Source: JAEUIE01 sp047602475 (GTDB lineage: Bacteria > Planctomycetota > Planctomycetia > Gemmatales > HRBIN36). Taken from it: a stretch of 64,000 nt of DNA. The notes under the pieces were generated by a model. The model was not told the DNA's origin. It saw nothing but the letters and a program-made list of their open reading frames with translations, and ran no database searches. Position 1 is the stretch's first letter. Each line of letters starts with the position of its first letter. Location: assembly GCA_047602475.1 (NCBI GenBank), contig JASGHE010000003.1, positions 1,116,001 to 1,180,000 on the forward strand. Direction: 5' to 3'. The position numbers were made by a program, and so were the translations under genes. Shown here one piece after another: positions 36,174 through 44,712 of the stretch.

Positions 36174-36271
36174 GTGTTTAGGTAGTCCCTTCGGGACCAG
36201 GGGTGTCTCTTTCACTCCTACCCCGGACTGAAGTCCGGGGCTGTTACAGGTGATCCTTTCAGGATCAATCG
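36174..36271. repeat. Right REP cluster of RAYT element
   Basis: TAGTCCCTTCGGGACCA, CCCCGGACTGAAGTCCGGGG and TGATCCTTTCAGGATCA mirror the left cluster. Stem bases differ between copies but pairing is kept. Confidence 0.85.
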
Positions 36272-36442
36272 CATGATGCCTTGCCCCAGGCATCGCTCTG
36301 ACTAACCTCGATCTAACCCCTGCAAACCCTCGTGGGTCAATCCATCCCCCGCACTCATCCCCCATGAACCTCTGATGAACATTCCCCTAATCCCCTTGCT
36401 TTCCCCCCACAGTCATGATTAACTAACAAACAATACACGGTT

Positions 36443-36602
36443 CCCCTCTCCCTCCCGGGGAGAGGGGTTAGGGGTGAGGGGTTCTCAATCGAGTTAACCC
36501 CTTGTAGTCTGATCTGCTTTACAGGTGCCATTGCCTCGACCTGATAAGTCGATCCAGAAACCCCTCACCCCCGATCCCTCTCCCCAGGAGGGAGAGGGGA
36601 GA
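36443..36602. repeat. REP-like inverted pair, GGGAGAGGGG family
   Basis: CCCCTCTCCCTCCCGGGGAGAGGGG..GGGGTGAGGGG faces CCCCTCACCCCCGATCCCTCTCC..GGAGGGAGAGGGG across ~75 bases. It fills most of the gap after the RAYT element; 36272-36442 shows nothing recognisable. Confidence 0.8.
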
Positions 36603-36633
36603 ACGAAAAATCCCGCCTCCCCGGAGCCCCTCA

Positions 36634-37929
36634 ATGCGTCGCATCGTGTTACCCCTCGTCATCGCCCTGCTCGTCGGTGCCGTCGCCTTCTCCGCCGGGG
36701 CCAAGTGGCAGGATCAACCCGCCGCCGCCGCACCGAGTGACAAAACCCCCTGGACGAACCTCAAGTTCAACAACGCCGATGATACCTTCCGCTTCGCCAT
36801 CGTCAGCGACCGCACCGGTGGCCACCGGGAAGGGGTCTTCTCCAAAGCCATCAACCACCTCAACCTGATGCAGCCTGAGTTCGTCCTCTCCGTCGGCGAC
36901 CTCATAGAAGGCTACAGCGAAAAGGAAGAAGCCATCACCGGCATGTGGCAGGAGTTCGAAACCTACATCGGCAAGCTCCAGATGCCCTTCTTCCGCGTGC
37001 CAGGCAACCACGACACCGCCAACACCAAGATGCAGGAATACTGGAAGAACCGCTTCGGCCAGCTCTACTATCACTTCGTCTACAAGAATGTCCTCTTCCT
37101 CTGTGCTCACACCGAAGACTTCCCCCCAGGCACCAAGCAGGCCACCCGCATCTCTCCCGAACAGACCGCCTACTTCGCCAAGGCTCTGGCTGAGAACAAG
37201 AACGTCCGCCACACCATCGTCGCCCTGCACAAGCCCGTCTGGAATCAGACCAACCTCGATGAGATCGGCTTCACCGCCTTTGAGAACCTGCTGCTCGACC
37301 GTCCCTACACCGTCTTCTGTGGCCACATCCACCACTATCAGAAGTTCGTTCGCCATGGCCGCAACTACTATCAACTCGCCACCACAGGCGGTGGCAGCAA
37401 GATGCGCGGCCTTCAGTACGGCGAGTTCGATCAGATCGCCTGGGTGACGATGCGTAAGAACGATTCCCCCGTCATCGCCAACATCATGCTCAATGGCATC
37501 CTGCCCGAAGACCTCAGCCCGGTTGAATCGGTTGCCGAGGAAAAGGGCGTTACCGTGAAGGATCGCCGCGAACTCGTCGCCGCCTCGGGTAAGGTGCTGC
37601 TCAATGGCCAGCCTGTCGAAAATGCCGAGGTCGTCTTCTACTACCAGGTGCCCGAAGCAGAGCAGGCCAAGGTGAAGGGCCAAAAGCAAATCCGCTCCAG
37701 CGACGCTGTCACCAACGCCAAGGGCGAGTTTGTACTGAGCACCTACACCAACAACGACGGCGCTCCCAAGGGCGACTTCATCGTCGTCGTCACCCCCTTC
37801 AAAACCAAAACCGGCCTCCCCGTGAAGGCCCCCACCATTCCTGAAAAGTACCTCAAACCTGCCACGTCACCATTGAAGGTAACACTAAGAGAAGCAAAGC
37901 TTGACATGGTGCTGGAAGTGCGCGACTAA
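36634..37929 (+). CDS. Secreted calcineurin-like metallophosphoesterase
   Basis: The product has 431 residues. A signal peptide or anchor covers residues 1-22 (VLPLVIALLVGAVAFSAGA). Metal-binding motifs are in order: Asp59 in IVSDRTGG, GDLIEG (88-93), GNHD (124-127), His in VALHKPVW (~200) and GHIHHY (~231). The first motif is D-R-T rather than D-x-H, a common variant. A C-terminal domain from ~300 (SGKVLLNGQPVENAEVVFYY, TNAKGEFVLSTYTN) is a carboxypeptidase-regulatory-like beta-sandwich. The enzyme would hydrolyse phosphoesters outside the cytoplasm; the substrate is unknown. Confidence 0.9.
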   Translation: MRRIVLPLVIALLVGAVAFSAGAKWQDQPAAAAPSDKTPWTNLKFNNADDTFRFAIVSDRTGGHREGVFSKAINHLNLMQPEFVLSVGDLIEGYSEKEEAITGMWQEFETYIGKLQMPFFRVPGNHDTANTKMQEYWKNRFGQLYYHFVYKNVLFLCAHTEDFPPGTKQATRISPEQTAYFAKALAENKNVRHTIVALHKPVWNQTNLDEIGFTAFENLLLDRPYTVFCGHIHHYQKFVRHGRNYYQLATTGGGSKMRGLQYGEFDQIAWVTMRKNDSPVIANIMLNGILPEDLSPVESVAEEKGVTVKDRRELVAASGKVLLNGQPVENAEVVFYYQVPEAEQAKVKGQKQIRSSDAVTNAKGEFVLSTYTNNDGAPKGDFIVVVTPFKTKTGLPVKAPTIPEKYLKPATSPLKVTLREAKLDMVLEVRD

Positions 37930-38042
37930 GAGCCGGGTCGCGTCAGCGCCCGGAGTTCGTCGCGTCAGTGCCCGGAGCAAGAAGCGAAACACATCTCATA
38001 CTCCCCTCTCCCCCGGAGGGAGAGGGGCCGGGGGTGAGGGGG
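37929..38042. repeat. Two REP-like families side by side
   Basis: GAGCCGGGTCGCGTCAGCGC (37929-37955) is followed by a partial second unit CGCGTCAGTGCCCGGAG and then by a GGGAGAGGGG unit (37996-38042). Confidence 0.75.
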
Positions 38043-38084
38043 CGGTGGGACTAGATCGTGTCCCAATCTTCTTTTACGGAGACA

Positions 38085-38288
38085 ATGATGAACATCCTCC
38101 GCCGAACACTGGGCCTCGCCACGTTCCTGATCGGCGTCTTCTTTCTCGCCTGGTCCGGCTACCATGATGTGATGCAAAAGCAGATCAACCCCGCAGGCAT
38201 TGTGACAACCCTGCTCATGGCCGCATGCTTCATCTACGTGGGCATCATGAGTTTAAGGAAGAAGAGAGTTGTGAACGATAGGGCCTGA
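38085..38288 (+). CDS. Small membrane protein
   Basis: The product has 67 residues; ACGGAGAC precedes ATG 38085. Two transmembrane helices are predicted at ~8-28 (LGLATFLIGVFFLAWSGY) and ~37-57 (PAGIVTTLLMAACFIYVGIM), with a basic tail (LRKKRV). I recognise no family. The next gene starts after two bases, so the two are probably co-transcribed. Confidence 0.65.
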   Translation: MMNILRRTLGLATFLIGVFFLAWSGYHDVMQKQINPAGIVTTLLMAACFIYVGIMSLRKKRVVNDRA

Positions 38289-38289
38289 C

Positions 38290-38682
38290 ATGATGCACTT
38301 AGAACCAAAGCCTAAGGAGCGTTGCAAGGTTCCGATTCCATCGGAACTTAGAGAAGCAATGTGCGAGGTACTGCAGCTCATCAAACAAGCAAAACGAGAT
38401 CGCGATATCAACATTGATCACGGCGATGCGATTCAGGTCGGCCCCATTTGCGGCGGTCGGTATCAGAAGAAACCTGGTTTTTTCGAGTTTACCTATTATC
38501 CAGAAGGCAAACATAACTGTGCTAAGTGGCATCTGAAACTACATGAGTGTGATGTTGACGATATTGCGGACGGCCACATGACTGAAATTACCTTGTATGC
38601 ATGCAAGTCAGCAGGCTGTGGTGAGAAATTCAGCAAGCCTGATGGCCATTGCCATTGCGATTACGTCAAAGACTCGGAATAG
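38290..38682 (+). CDS. Small Cys/His-rich protein, unknown
   Basis: The product has 130 residues. An N-terminal helical part (PSELREAMCEVLQLIKQAKR) precedes a beta-rich part with several Cys and His: WHLKLHECDVDDI, LYACKSAGCGEKF, GHCHCDY. These could bind zinc. It has no signal peptide. It starts two bases after the stop of the small membrane protein. Confidence 0.65.
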   Translation: MMHLEPKPKERCKVPIPSELREAMCEVLQLIKQAKRDRDINIDHGDAIQVGPICGGRYQKKPGFFEFTYYPEGKHNCAKWHLKLHECDVDDIADGHMTEITLYACKSAGCGEKFSKPDGHCHCDYVKDSE

Positions 38683-38692
38683 CCTGTGTGCC

Positions 38693-38793
38693 GTGGCAGG
38701 GGGCAACAGTACTCCGTTGCCCCCTGCGAACTCGCAATAACTTCAACTTAAGCAAGCAGGGGTCACGAAGACTACTTCGTGACCCCCGCCACA
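38693..38793. repeat. TGTGGCA-type composite palindrome, copy 5
   Basis: GTGGCAGGGG and CCCCCGCCAC are the arms. Inner hairpins are CAACAGTACTCCGTTG and GTCACGAAGACTACTTCGTGAC. Confidence 0.78.
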
Positions 38794-38866
38794 GTCTTAG
38801 TCACCAGTTAGCCAGAACCCATCTCAATCCCATTCTAGCTACTAGCTCCTAACTCCTAACTACTCT

Positions 38867-40256
38867 TTAGAAATCAATCTTCATCCGCAGTCCCAGCAGG
38901 AACGCTGCATCAAACCGATCATTGCTAGGCAGGATGTACTGGAAGTCAGGAGTAATGTGACACCAGGGGGTCACTGCCACGTTGTAGAACAGTTCCAGGC
39001 CGTGCTCATCACCAAGTGGGAAGCGGCGGGGGGCGAAGTTCTTCAGATCGTTGTTGAGGTTGGTGTAGAAGTAGCCCAAGCCGAACGTATCGCCATTGCG
39101 TGAAGAGACCGGGCTGGCTCCGCCGATGCCGATGGTGCCGGCATAGCCGATCGGGCTCGGGTTGGAATCGCAAACACCGAAGTTGCCGAAGATGCCCCAC
39201 GTCCGTGTGCAATCGCAACCATCAGCAAACAGGGCCTGATCGAACGAGTAAGTGACCGACCAGGAGCTGGCGACCTTCGCGCCACCGAAGATGATGTTTC
39301 CATCAATCGGATTGAAGTACGAATTGCGATCGATGGAGAAGTAGCTGCCGGTGCTGTAGGTGGCACCGATGCTCTGGTGACCTTTCAAGCCGTTGAAGGT
39401 GACGGGCAAGGTGGCCTGAGCCATCATCGTCACGCCGTTATCGAAGAAGTTCTCGAACCCGGTCGACGTCGGGGTGTTGGCGGTATCCAGGACAGCAAAG
39501 GTGAAGACCGTTTCCTTATCCTGCAACACTGCAAACCCGGCGCCCCACGAGGAGTAAGGCACAGTGCGGGCATACGTCATCGGGAAGCCAAAGTTCATGT
39601 TCATGAACGTATCCACGCCACGGCCGGCGGCATACTGCTGCGTCCAGGCATCCAGTGCGTTGATCTTGCCGCCGAACACCGCGAAGTTCTCGCTGAGGAA
39701 CTGCGTGTACTTGATGCCGGTCAGGCCGATGTCATCGCCATTAGCATTGGGGAAGACCTGGCCCAGGCTGACAGGAATCAGTGCACGCCGGAAGCACGAT
39801 TGGCGTTCTGGCCATAGATCTGCTCAGCATGCAACTGAATGAACGAACCCTTCATCAAGCCGGCCTTCTCACCGTCCACGTTCAGGTAATAATCAGCCCG
39901 ACCGCCATAGAAATAGCTCTGATCACGCCCGCCGCTGTTGACGCCCTGGTAGAACTGCGTCAGGCTGGCGTCGACGGTGATGCCCTTGGCAGCAAGCTCT
40001 TCGCGCGAACCGCCCCAGTTGCCCGTCGCCTTGTTGCTGAAATCGATGCCGGGGTTGCCGGTAGCACAAGAAGTGCAGGGGGCCGATTCAACTACCGGTG
40101 CAGCAACCGTAGCTGGTGCAGCCGGCTTGGCCTTATCGTCCGGAGCGTTCCAGATGATGGTGGCCGATGGAGCCAGATTCTGGCGCTGGCGGGAGAGACG
40201 ATACACAACAGGGCGGCTGCGGACACGCCCGCAGCGACCAGACTCAGCTTGATCAT
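38867..40256 (-). CDS. OprB-like carbohydrate-selective porin (two frameshifts)
   Basis: Three frames join into one gene of ~463 codons. From ATG 40256 there is a signal peptide (KLSLVAAGVSAAALLCIVSP, then ASA). One base is missing near 40181-40188; the next frame gives QNLAPSATIIWNAP and GNWGGSREELAAKGITVDASLTQFYQG, the OprB hallmark. A second break near 39778-39783 is repaired by one base, giving LIPVSLGQVFPN then DDIGLTGIKYTQFLSENFAVFGGKI. The C-terminus ends in Phe (LLGLRMKIDF), as outer-membrane barrels do. The protein would form a sugar channel in the outer membrane. Confidence 0.85.
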
Positions 40257-40527
40257 CCTTGATGCTCCTGAGAAGCTTCGTCCTGAAGCTTCGTGGGTGA
40301 TAGTGTTGATACCCTGGCCCCGAAGAGGTGGAGGCAGGGTTCAATCTCGAACAACCTATCGTCACGTTTTGTGAAGATGCAAGAGAGCACACCCGGAGAA
40401 ACCCCATCTTCCAGGGGCCGGACTTGCAGGCAATGACGGCTCTAGGGCATTTACGTCGGGCGAAATGTTAAACTGTATCAACGAATCGGATGGTAACATG
40501 TCAGCACATGGCGAGCAGTGAGCGTCT

Positions 40528-40651
40528 GCGAGCGGGGGGCGTCAGCCCCCTGAGTAAAACCCTCGTCTCTTCACCGCAACCTTTGTAGGCACGAAACGCC
40601 CTGAGACGGGCGCAACTCCCCCCTACTCAGGGGGCTAACGCCCCCCGCTCG
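40528..40651. repeat. REP-like inverted pair, GCGAGCGGGGGGCG family
   Basis: GCGAGCGGGGGGCGTCAGCC..CTGAGTA faces TACTCAG..GGCTAACGCCCCCCGCTCG across ~65 bases. The rest of the 40257-40723 gap shows no gene. Confidence 0.85.
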
Positions 40652-40723
40652 TATCCCATCGCGGCCTTTTCCCCTTAAATCCGTGCTTAGGAAGATGTGT
40701 CCCCTCAACTGGAGTCTTTGAAC

Positions 40724-41191
40724 ATGAATCGCTGCCTCGCTCTGCTCTCCCTCCTCACCTTCTGCCTCTCCATCACGTACGCCGCTGATGGCTCCGTCTC
40801 CGGAAAATTCACCGGTAACGGCAACGAAGCCAAGCTCGCCTTCATCACCGCCGCCAAAGGAGATGAGTTCAGCGGCAAACCAACCATCCAGATCATCATG
40901 ACCGAGAAGGATCACGCCAAGGAAAAGCGGGCCGCCTTCAAAGCAGGCTTCGGTGACTTCGGCAGCGCCCTGATTATTACCATCCTTCACGACGGCAAAA
41001 TCATCGGCTGCGAAGTCGCCCACGCCGCCCACGAACGCAAGCCCTTCAGCTCCATCGGCAACCTCGAAATGACCGACTTCAAAATGGCCGACGGCAAAAT
41101 CTCCGGCAAGCTCGCCACCAAAGGCGAAGTCGACACCTTCCGCCAGAAGTGGGAAGTGAACCTCGAGTTCAAGGCAAGCGTGCAGAAGTAA
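40724..41191 (+). CDS. Small secreted protein, unknown
   Basis: The product has 155 residues; GGAG lies 9-12 bases before ATG 40724. Residues 1-20 are a signal peptide (CLALLSLLTFCLSITYAA). The mature part is beta-rich (GSVSGKFTGNGNEAKLAFITA, FGSALIITILHDGKIIGCEVAH, KISGKLATKGEVDTF). I recognise no family. It is probably periplasmic. Confidence 0.65.
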   Translation: MNRCLALLSLLTFCLSITYAADGSVSGKFTGNGNEAKLAFITAAKGDEFSGKPTIQIIMTEKDHAKEKRAAFKAGFGDFGSALIITILHDGKIIGCEVAHAAHERKPFSSIGNLEMTDFKMADGKISGKLATKGEVDTFRQKWEVNLEFKASVQK

Positions 41192-41210
41192 CGAGTATTG
41201 GCGCGCGTTA

Positions 41211-41412
41211 CAATTGCGAGCGGGGGGCGTCAGCCCCCTGAGTAAAGCTTGCGCCCTCAAGCGAAGATCTTCTCGTTCCCAGGTTCCGCCTGGGAACGCA
41301 CTGTGTCCGAGGCTCCGCCTCGCCGTGAGAGCATGAACCACGCTGCCCTCGCTTGCAAACGTGAGGCAGAGCCTCACTCGCAGTGCGTTCCCAGGCGGAG
41401 CCTGGGAACGAG
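41211..41412. repeat. REP-like unit followed by GTTCCCAGGC palindrome
   Basis: The GCGAGCGGGGGGCGTCAGCC unit at 41213-41243 stands alone. At 41272-41412, CTCGTTCCCAGG..CCTGGGAACGCACTG faces CAGTGCGTTCCCAGGC..CCTGGGAACGAG, with GAGGCTCCGCCTC and GAGGCAGAGCCTC inside. A single copy of the latter lies at 42674-42728. Confidence 0.82.
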
Positions 41413-41519
41413 ACGTCACCGTCTCAACTCATCTCACCGCCCGCTACCACTGTTGCGTCCCGACACCCCTCCGTGCTATGTGTGTATTTGTACACATACA
41501 CTCACGGAGACGCACCGCC

Positions 41520-42848
41520 ATGACCGAAAAACCTGAACGCCTCTCCCTCTTTCGCCGCTACCTCGTCCAGGGCTACAGCACGAGCACCCTCATCATCCAG
41601 GCCAAGGTTCTCTGGGGTCTCTCCGAAGAGCAGGCTCGCCAGGAACTGAACGAAGTCAAACGCCAGCTCGCCCTCGATGCCACCACCATGGACATCCTCG
41701 CCGAACTGATGATCGTCTATCAGCAACATCAGCAAGGCCTCGAGATCATGTCGCGTGAACTCAAAGGCGAGAACGTCACCGCCAGCTTCCACAACACCCA
41801 TCGCATGCGTCTCAACGACACCAAAAACATCATCATCAGCATCGGCGACTACCGCGACAAGGCTGGCCGCAACCGCACCGAATGCCCTGAAAAAGAGGCC
41901 GATCTCGCTAAAGAGAAGGCCGAGAACGCCAAGATCACCTGGGAGTGCGCCGAGTATCAGGCCATGCAGGGCTACCACTACGATCACTATCATGGCATGG
42001 TGCAGCCCGGGAATAATCTGCCGAGCATGGAGCTGGCGATTCGTGATTGCATCCGCATGAGGATGCTGCCCAAGAGCCAGTACGAAGACTTCATGATCCT
42101 GCAACTCTTCAACGCTCTCACCGAGGATGAAAAGAGGATCGACCCCGAGACGCTGTGTAAAGAAGAGAAGATGTCGGCCCTGCACAACTGGGATCCGAAC
42201 GTCCACGCCGAGCCGGGGCAGACCAAGTATAAGCTGTACGAAGAGATGTCGCGGATCATCTTCCTGCAACGTGTACAAGAGTACAACGACATCTATGCCA
42301 AGGCAGCCCAGCACGTCGATGGCCTGATGGACGAAAAACAGATCGAGCCGGGCATGCGCTTCCCGTTCGTCGGCGTGCCTCCCATCGTGAAGAAGGCCGC
42401 CGATGGTGATAAGGAAGCGATCGCCAAGCTGCAGTCGATGGTGAACCGCGCGAGAATGCGCAGCCCCGAAGCGGTCGCTGAGGAAGCCGAAGAGAACCGT
42501 CGCAACCTCGACTGGGGCCGAGCCTCCGCCATCGGGCTAGCGTTACTGCTCGCCTTCTGCTCCGTGTGGATGTGTGGCTGCATGATCTTCAGTTCAACGA
42601 TGTGCGAAATAGTGACGCCTCTCGAAATGTGCGAAGTGATTAAGCTGACCAAAAAGGGCGAAGCCCTCGCCACTCGTTCCCAGGCTCCGCCTGGGAACGC
42701 ACTGCAACGCAGGCTCTGCCTGCACTCGAAAGCGACGACACGCTCACTGCTCCTGACTCAAAGCGAAGCCAAGCCCGAGCCGCCAAGAGTGTCCATTTCC
42801 CCCGCTTTTTTCAAGGCTTCCCGCCACGTCGAGATCAATAGCTGCTGA
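41520..42848 (+). CDS. Hypothetical protein with helical N-terminus and one membrane helix
   Basis: The product has 442 residues from ATG 41520; the upstream extension lies in the palindrome and is rejected. It is largely helical (LFRRYLVQGYSTSTLIIQAKVL, LAELMIVYQQHQQGLEIMS, ECPEKEADLAKEKAENAKI). A hydrophobic helix lies at ~340-360 (ASAIGLALLLAFCSVWMCGC). I recognise no family; the first ~30 residues have an HTH flavour. Residues ~385-403 (RSQAPPGNALQRRLCLHS) come from a REP-like repeat at 42674-42728, so the true C-terminus probably lay earlier. Confidence 0.65.
   Translation: MTEKPERLSLFRRYLVQGYSTSTLIIQAKVLWGLSEEQARQELNEVKRQLALDATTMDILAELMIVYQQHQQGLEIMSRELKGENVTASFHNTHRMRLNDTKNIIISIGDYRDKAGRNRTECPEKEADLAKEKAENAKITWECAEYQAMQGYHYDHYHGMVQPGNNLPSMELAIRDCIRMRMLPKSQYEDFMILQLFNALTEDEKRIDPETLCKEEKMSALHNWDPNVHAEPGQTKYKLYEEMSRIIFLQRVQEYNDIYAKAAQHVDGLMDEKQIEPGMRFPFVGVPPIVKKAADGDKEAIAKLQSMVNRARMRSPEAVAEEAEENRRNLDWGRASAIGLALLLAFCSVWMCGCMIFSSTMCEIVTPLEMCEVIKLTKKGEALATRSQAPPGNALQRRLCLHSKATTRSLLLTQSEAKPEPPRVSISPAFFKASRHVEINSC
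42674..42728. repeat. GTTCCCAGGC repeat unit inside a gene end
   Basis: CGTTCCCAGGCTCCGCCTGGGAACG is a perfect hairpin and GCAGGCTCTGCCTGC a second. It is the half-unit of the palindrome at 41272-41412. Confidence 0.85.
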
Positions 42849-42964
42849 CGTCGAAACCACCCCCGAGCAGGATTTTCGACGAAAATGCTGCTCAAGAGCA
42901 CAGAGATACTGTGCGTCCCATCTTCTTCCATATCCTATTCCCATCACCTCCAAGGAAAGAATCC

Positions 42965-43804
42965 ATGTCGCTTCACGGTCAAGTCGCCATCGTCACCGGA
43001 GCCAGCCGAGGCATCGGCCGGGCTATCGCTCTCAAGCTGGCAGAGCAGGGGGCCAACATTGTCCTCGCTGCCAAAACCGTCGACCCTGACCCCCGCCTAC
43101 CCGGCACCCTCCCCGAAGTGGCAGGCCTCATCGAGAAGATGGGCCGCAAGGCGCTGCCCGTTCGCACCAACGTCCGCCAAACTGCTGATCTCGAAAACCT
43201 CGTCGCCCAAACCATGTCCACCTTCGGCAGGGTCGACATTCTCGTTAACAATGCCGGTGCCTTGTGGTGGTATCCCGTCTCCGATACGCCTGCCAAGAAG
43301 TTCGATCTGGTGATGGAAGTCAACGTCCGGGCGTCTTTCATCCTCTCGAACCTCGTCGTCGGGCAGATGATCAAGCAGAAGTCGGGGCACATCGTCAACA
43401 TGTCACCACCTATTGATTTCAGCGTGCTGCCTGATCGAGTTGCCTACATGATTTCCAAGTTTGGCATGACCATGCTCGCCCAGGGTATGGATGCCGAAGT
43501 CTCGCCGTTCGGTTTAGCCGTCAACGCCCTCTGGCCCAAGACCATCATCGAAAGCCAGGCCAGCATCAATTTCGGCCTCGGCAACCGCGGCCTCTGGCGC
43601 AAGGCAGACATCATGGCTGACGCTACCTATGAAATCGTCAAGCATCAACCCAGCAAGTACCATGGCAAAGCACTGATCGACGAAACCGTGCTGCGAGAAG
43701 CCGGAATGACCGATTTCAGCAACTACGCCTGTGTCCCTGGGGAGGAACCCATGGAACTCACCTGGAACATGAACGCCGGCAAAGCGGAGTCCCTCAAGAA
43801 GTAA
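42965..43804 (+). CDS. SDR family oxidoreductase (HSDL2-like)
   Basis: The product has 279 residues from ATG 42965. NAD(P)-binding motif TGASRGIGRAIA at ~11-22, then AAKTVDPDPRLPGTLPE, a segment typical of hydroxysteroid-dehydrogenase-like-2 proteins. NNAGALWW follows at ~95, the catalytic Ser in VNMSPPIDF and YMISK (Tyr-x3-Lys). The C-terminal sterol-carrier domain of animal HSDL2 is absent. It would oxidise or reduce a lipid-type alcohol or ketone. The gene stands alone; a short GGGAGAGGGG repeat follows at 43817-43855. Confidence 0.88.
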   Translation: MSLHGQVAIVTGASRGIGRAIALKLAEQGANIVLAAKTVDPDPRLPGTLPEVAGLIEKMGRKALPVRTNVRQTADLENLVAQTMSTFGRVDILVNNAGALWWYPVSDTPAKKFDLVMEVNVRASFILSNLVVGQMIKQKSGHIVNMSPPIDFSVLPDRVAYMISKFGMTMLAQGMDAEVSPFGLAVNALWPKTIIESQASINFGLGNRGLWRKADIMADATYEIVKHQPSKYHGKALIDETVLREAGMTDFSNYACVPGEEPMELTWNMNAGKAESLKK

Positions 43805-43970
43805 GCCTGGTTCCCCTGTCTGGTTCCCCTCTCCCCCGGAGGGAGAGGGGAGAGGAAACCACCCCGAACCCTGCTTGCAAGCCCGCAGTCTCTCACATAC
43901 ATTAGTCAAACCCTCACTACTCGGCGTTCGTCGTAAAAAGTAGAGAGGCGAGAGTAGTGCAAGCTTCGCT

Positions 43971-44042
43971 GCTGGTGTAGCTCAACGGTAGAGCAACGGT
44001 TTTGTAAACCGTAGGTTGTGGGTTCAAATCCCTCCACCAGCT
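43971..44042 (+). tRNA. tRNA-Thr (TGT anticodon)
   Basis: Acceptor GCTGGTG/CACCAGC, D arm GCTC/GAGC, anticodon stem ACGGT/ACCGT with loop TTTGTAA, T arm GTGGG-TTCAAAT-CCCTC. CCA is not encoded. It lies 27 bases before the second sigma-factor gene. Confidence 0.93.
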
Positions 44043-44068
44043 TTTCTTCTCCAATAGTAGTCACGCCC

Positions 44069-44629
44069 ATGAACGCTCTTCCACGAGACGATTCGTCCGG
44101 CCACCGCTCTACCATCAAACGCTATGTCATCGAGCATTACGATGAATTGCACGACATGGCGGCACGCCAGATGGCCAGGGAAAACCCTGGCAACAGCTTG
44201 CAGGCTTCCGCGCTGGTCAATGAAGCCGTTTGCCAAATGCTTGATCGCACAGATCCACCGAAACTCAATGATTCCGAGCATTTTCTCGCTAATGCCAACA
44301 TCATGATGAAACACATTCTCGTTGATCATGCCCGCTGTCGAAACAATCTCACTCACGGCGGAAATCTCAACCGCCACGACTTGAACAGTGATCAAGAGGG
44401 AAGAGATCAGCAAATGGTCAAACTGCTCATTCTTCAGGAAGAGATTCAGTTGTTGACAGAGCAGGACTTTCTTGCTGGACAGATCGTTCAAAAACGATGC
44501 GAAGGCTACTCCATTGAAGAGGCGGCTGCTCAGTTGAAACTGTCACGTTCCCAAGCCTATGACAAGTGGACCTGTGGCCGCGCCTGGCTGCTTCAGAAGT
44601 TCCATCAAGGCGGCAGTCAGTCTGATTGA
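44069..44629 (+). CDS. ECF-like sigma factor (STK-linked type), second module
   Basis: The product has 186 residues from ATG 44069. Region 2: YVIEHYDELHDMAARQMARE, LQASALVNEAVCQML, MKHILVDHARCRNN. Region 4: FLAGQIVQKRCEGYSIEEAAAQL and SRSQAYDKWTCGRAWL. It is homologous to the factor at 2406-2936 but clearly divergent. The kinase gene begins 83 bases downstream. Kinase-linked activation is inferred from the family. Confidence 0.88.
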   Translation: MNALPRDDSSGHRSTIKRYVIEHYDELHDMAARQMARENPGNSLQASALVNEAVCQMLDRTDPPKLNDSEHFLANANIMMKHILVDHARCRNNLTHGGNLNRHDLNSDQEGRDQQMVKLLILQEEIQLLTEQDFLAGQIVQKRCEGYSIEEAAAQLKLSRSQAYDKWTCGRAWLLQKFHQGGSQSD

Positions 44630-44712
44630 TCCAGAGAATCTTCAGATTATTCCGGACATCTGACGGTGAGATTACGCTATCTAAGTAGCTGATTCAGGGG
44701 GAAATCTGTGCC

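Larger units (their letters stand above)
35603..36271. mobile_element. RAYT gene flanked by inverted REP clusters
   Basis: A single Y1 transposase gene is bounded by two ~95-base REP clusters in inverted orientation. The whole is 669 bases. It resembles the arrangement of REP-associated tyrosine transposases, which are domesticated relatives of IS200 and mobilise or maintain REP sequences. No target duplication can be judged without an empty site. Confidence 0.75.

Noticed and set aside
40571..41419. 282-codon minus-strand frame
   Set aside because: It runs through REP-like repeats and is antisense to the small secreted protein gene, which has a clear signal peptide and ribosome binding site.
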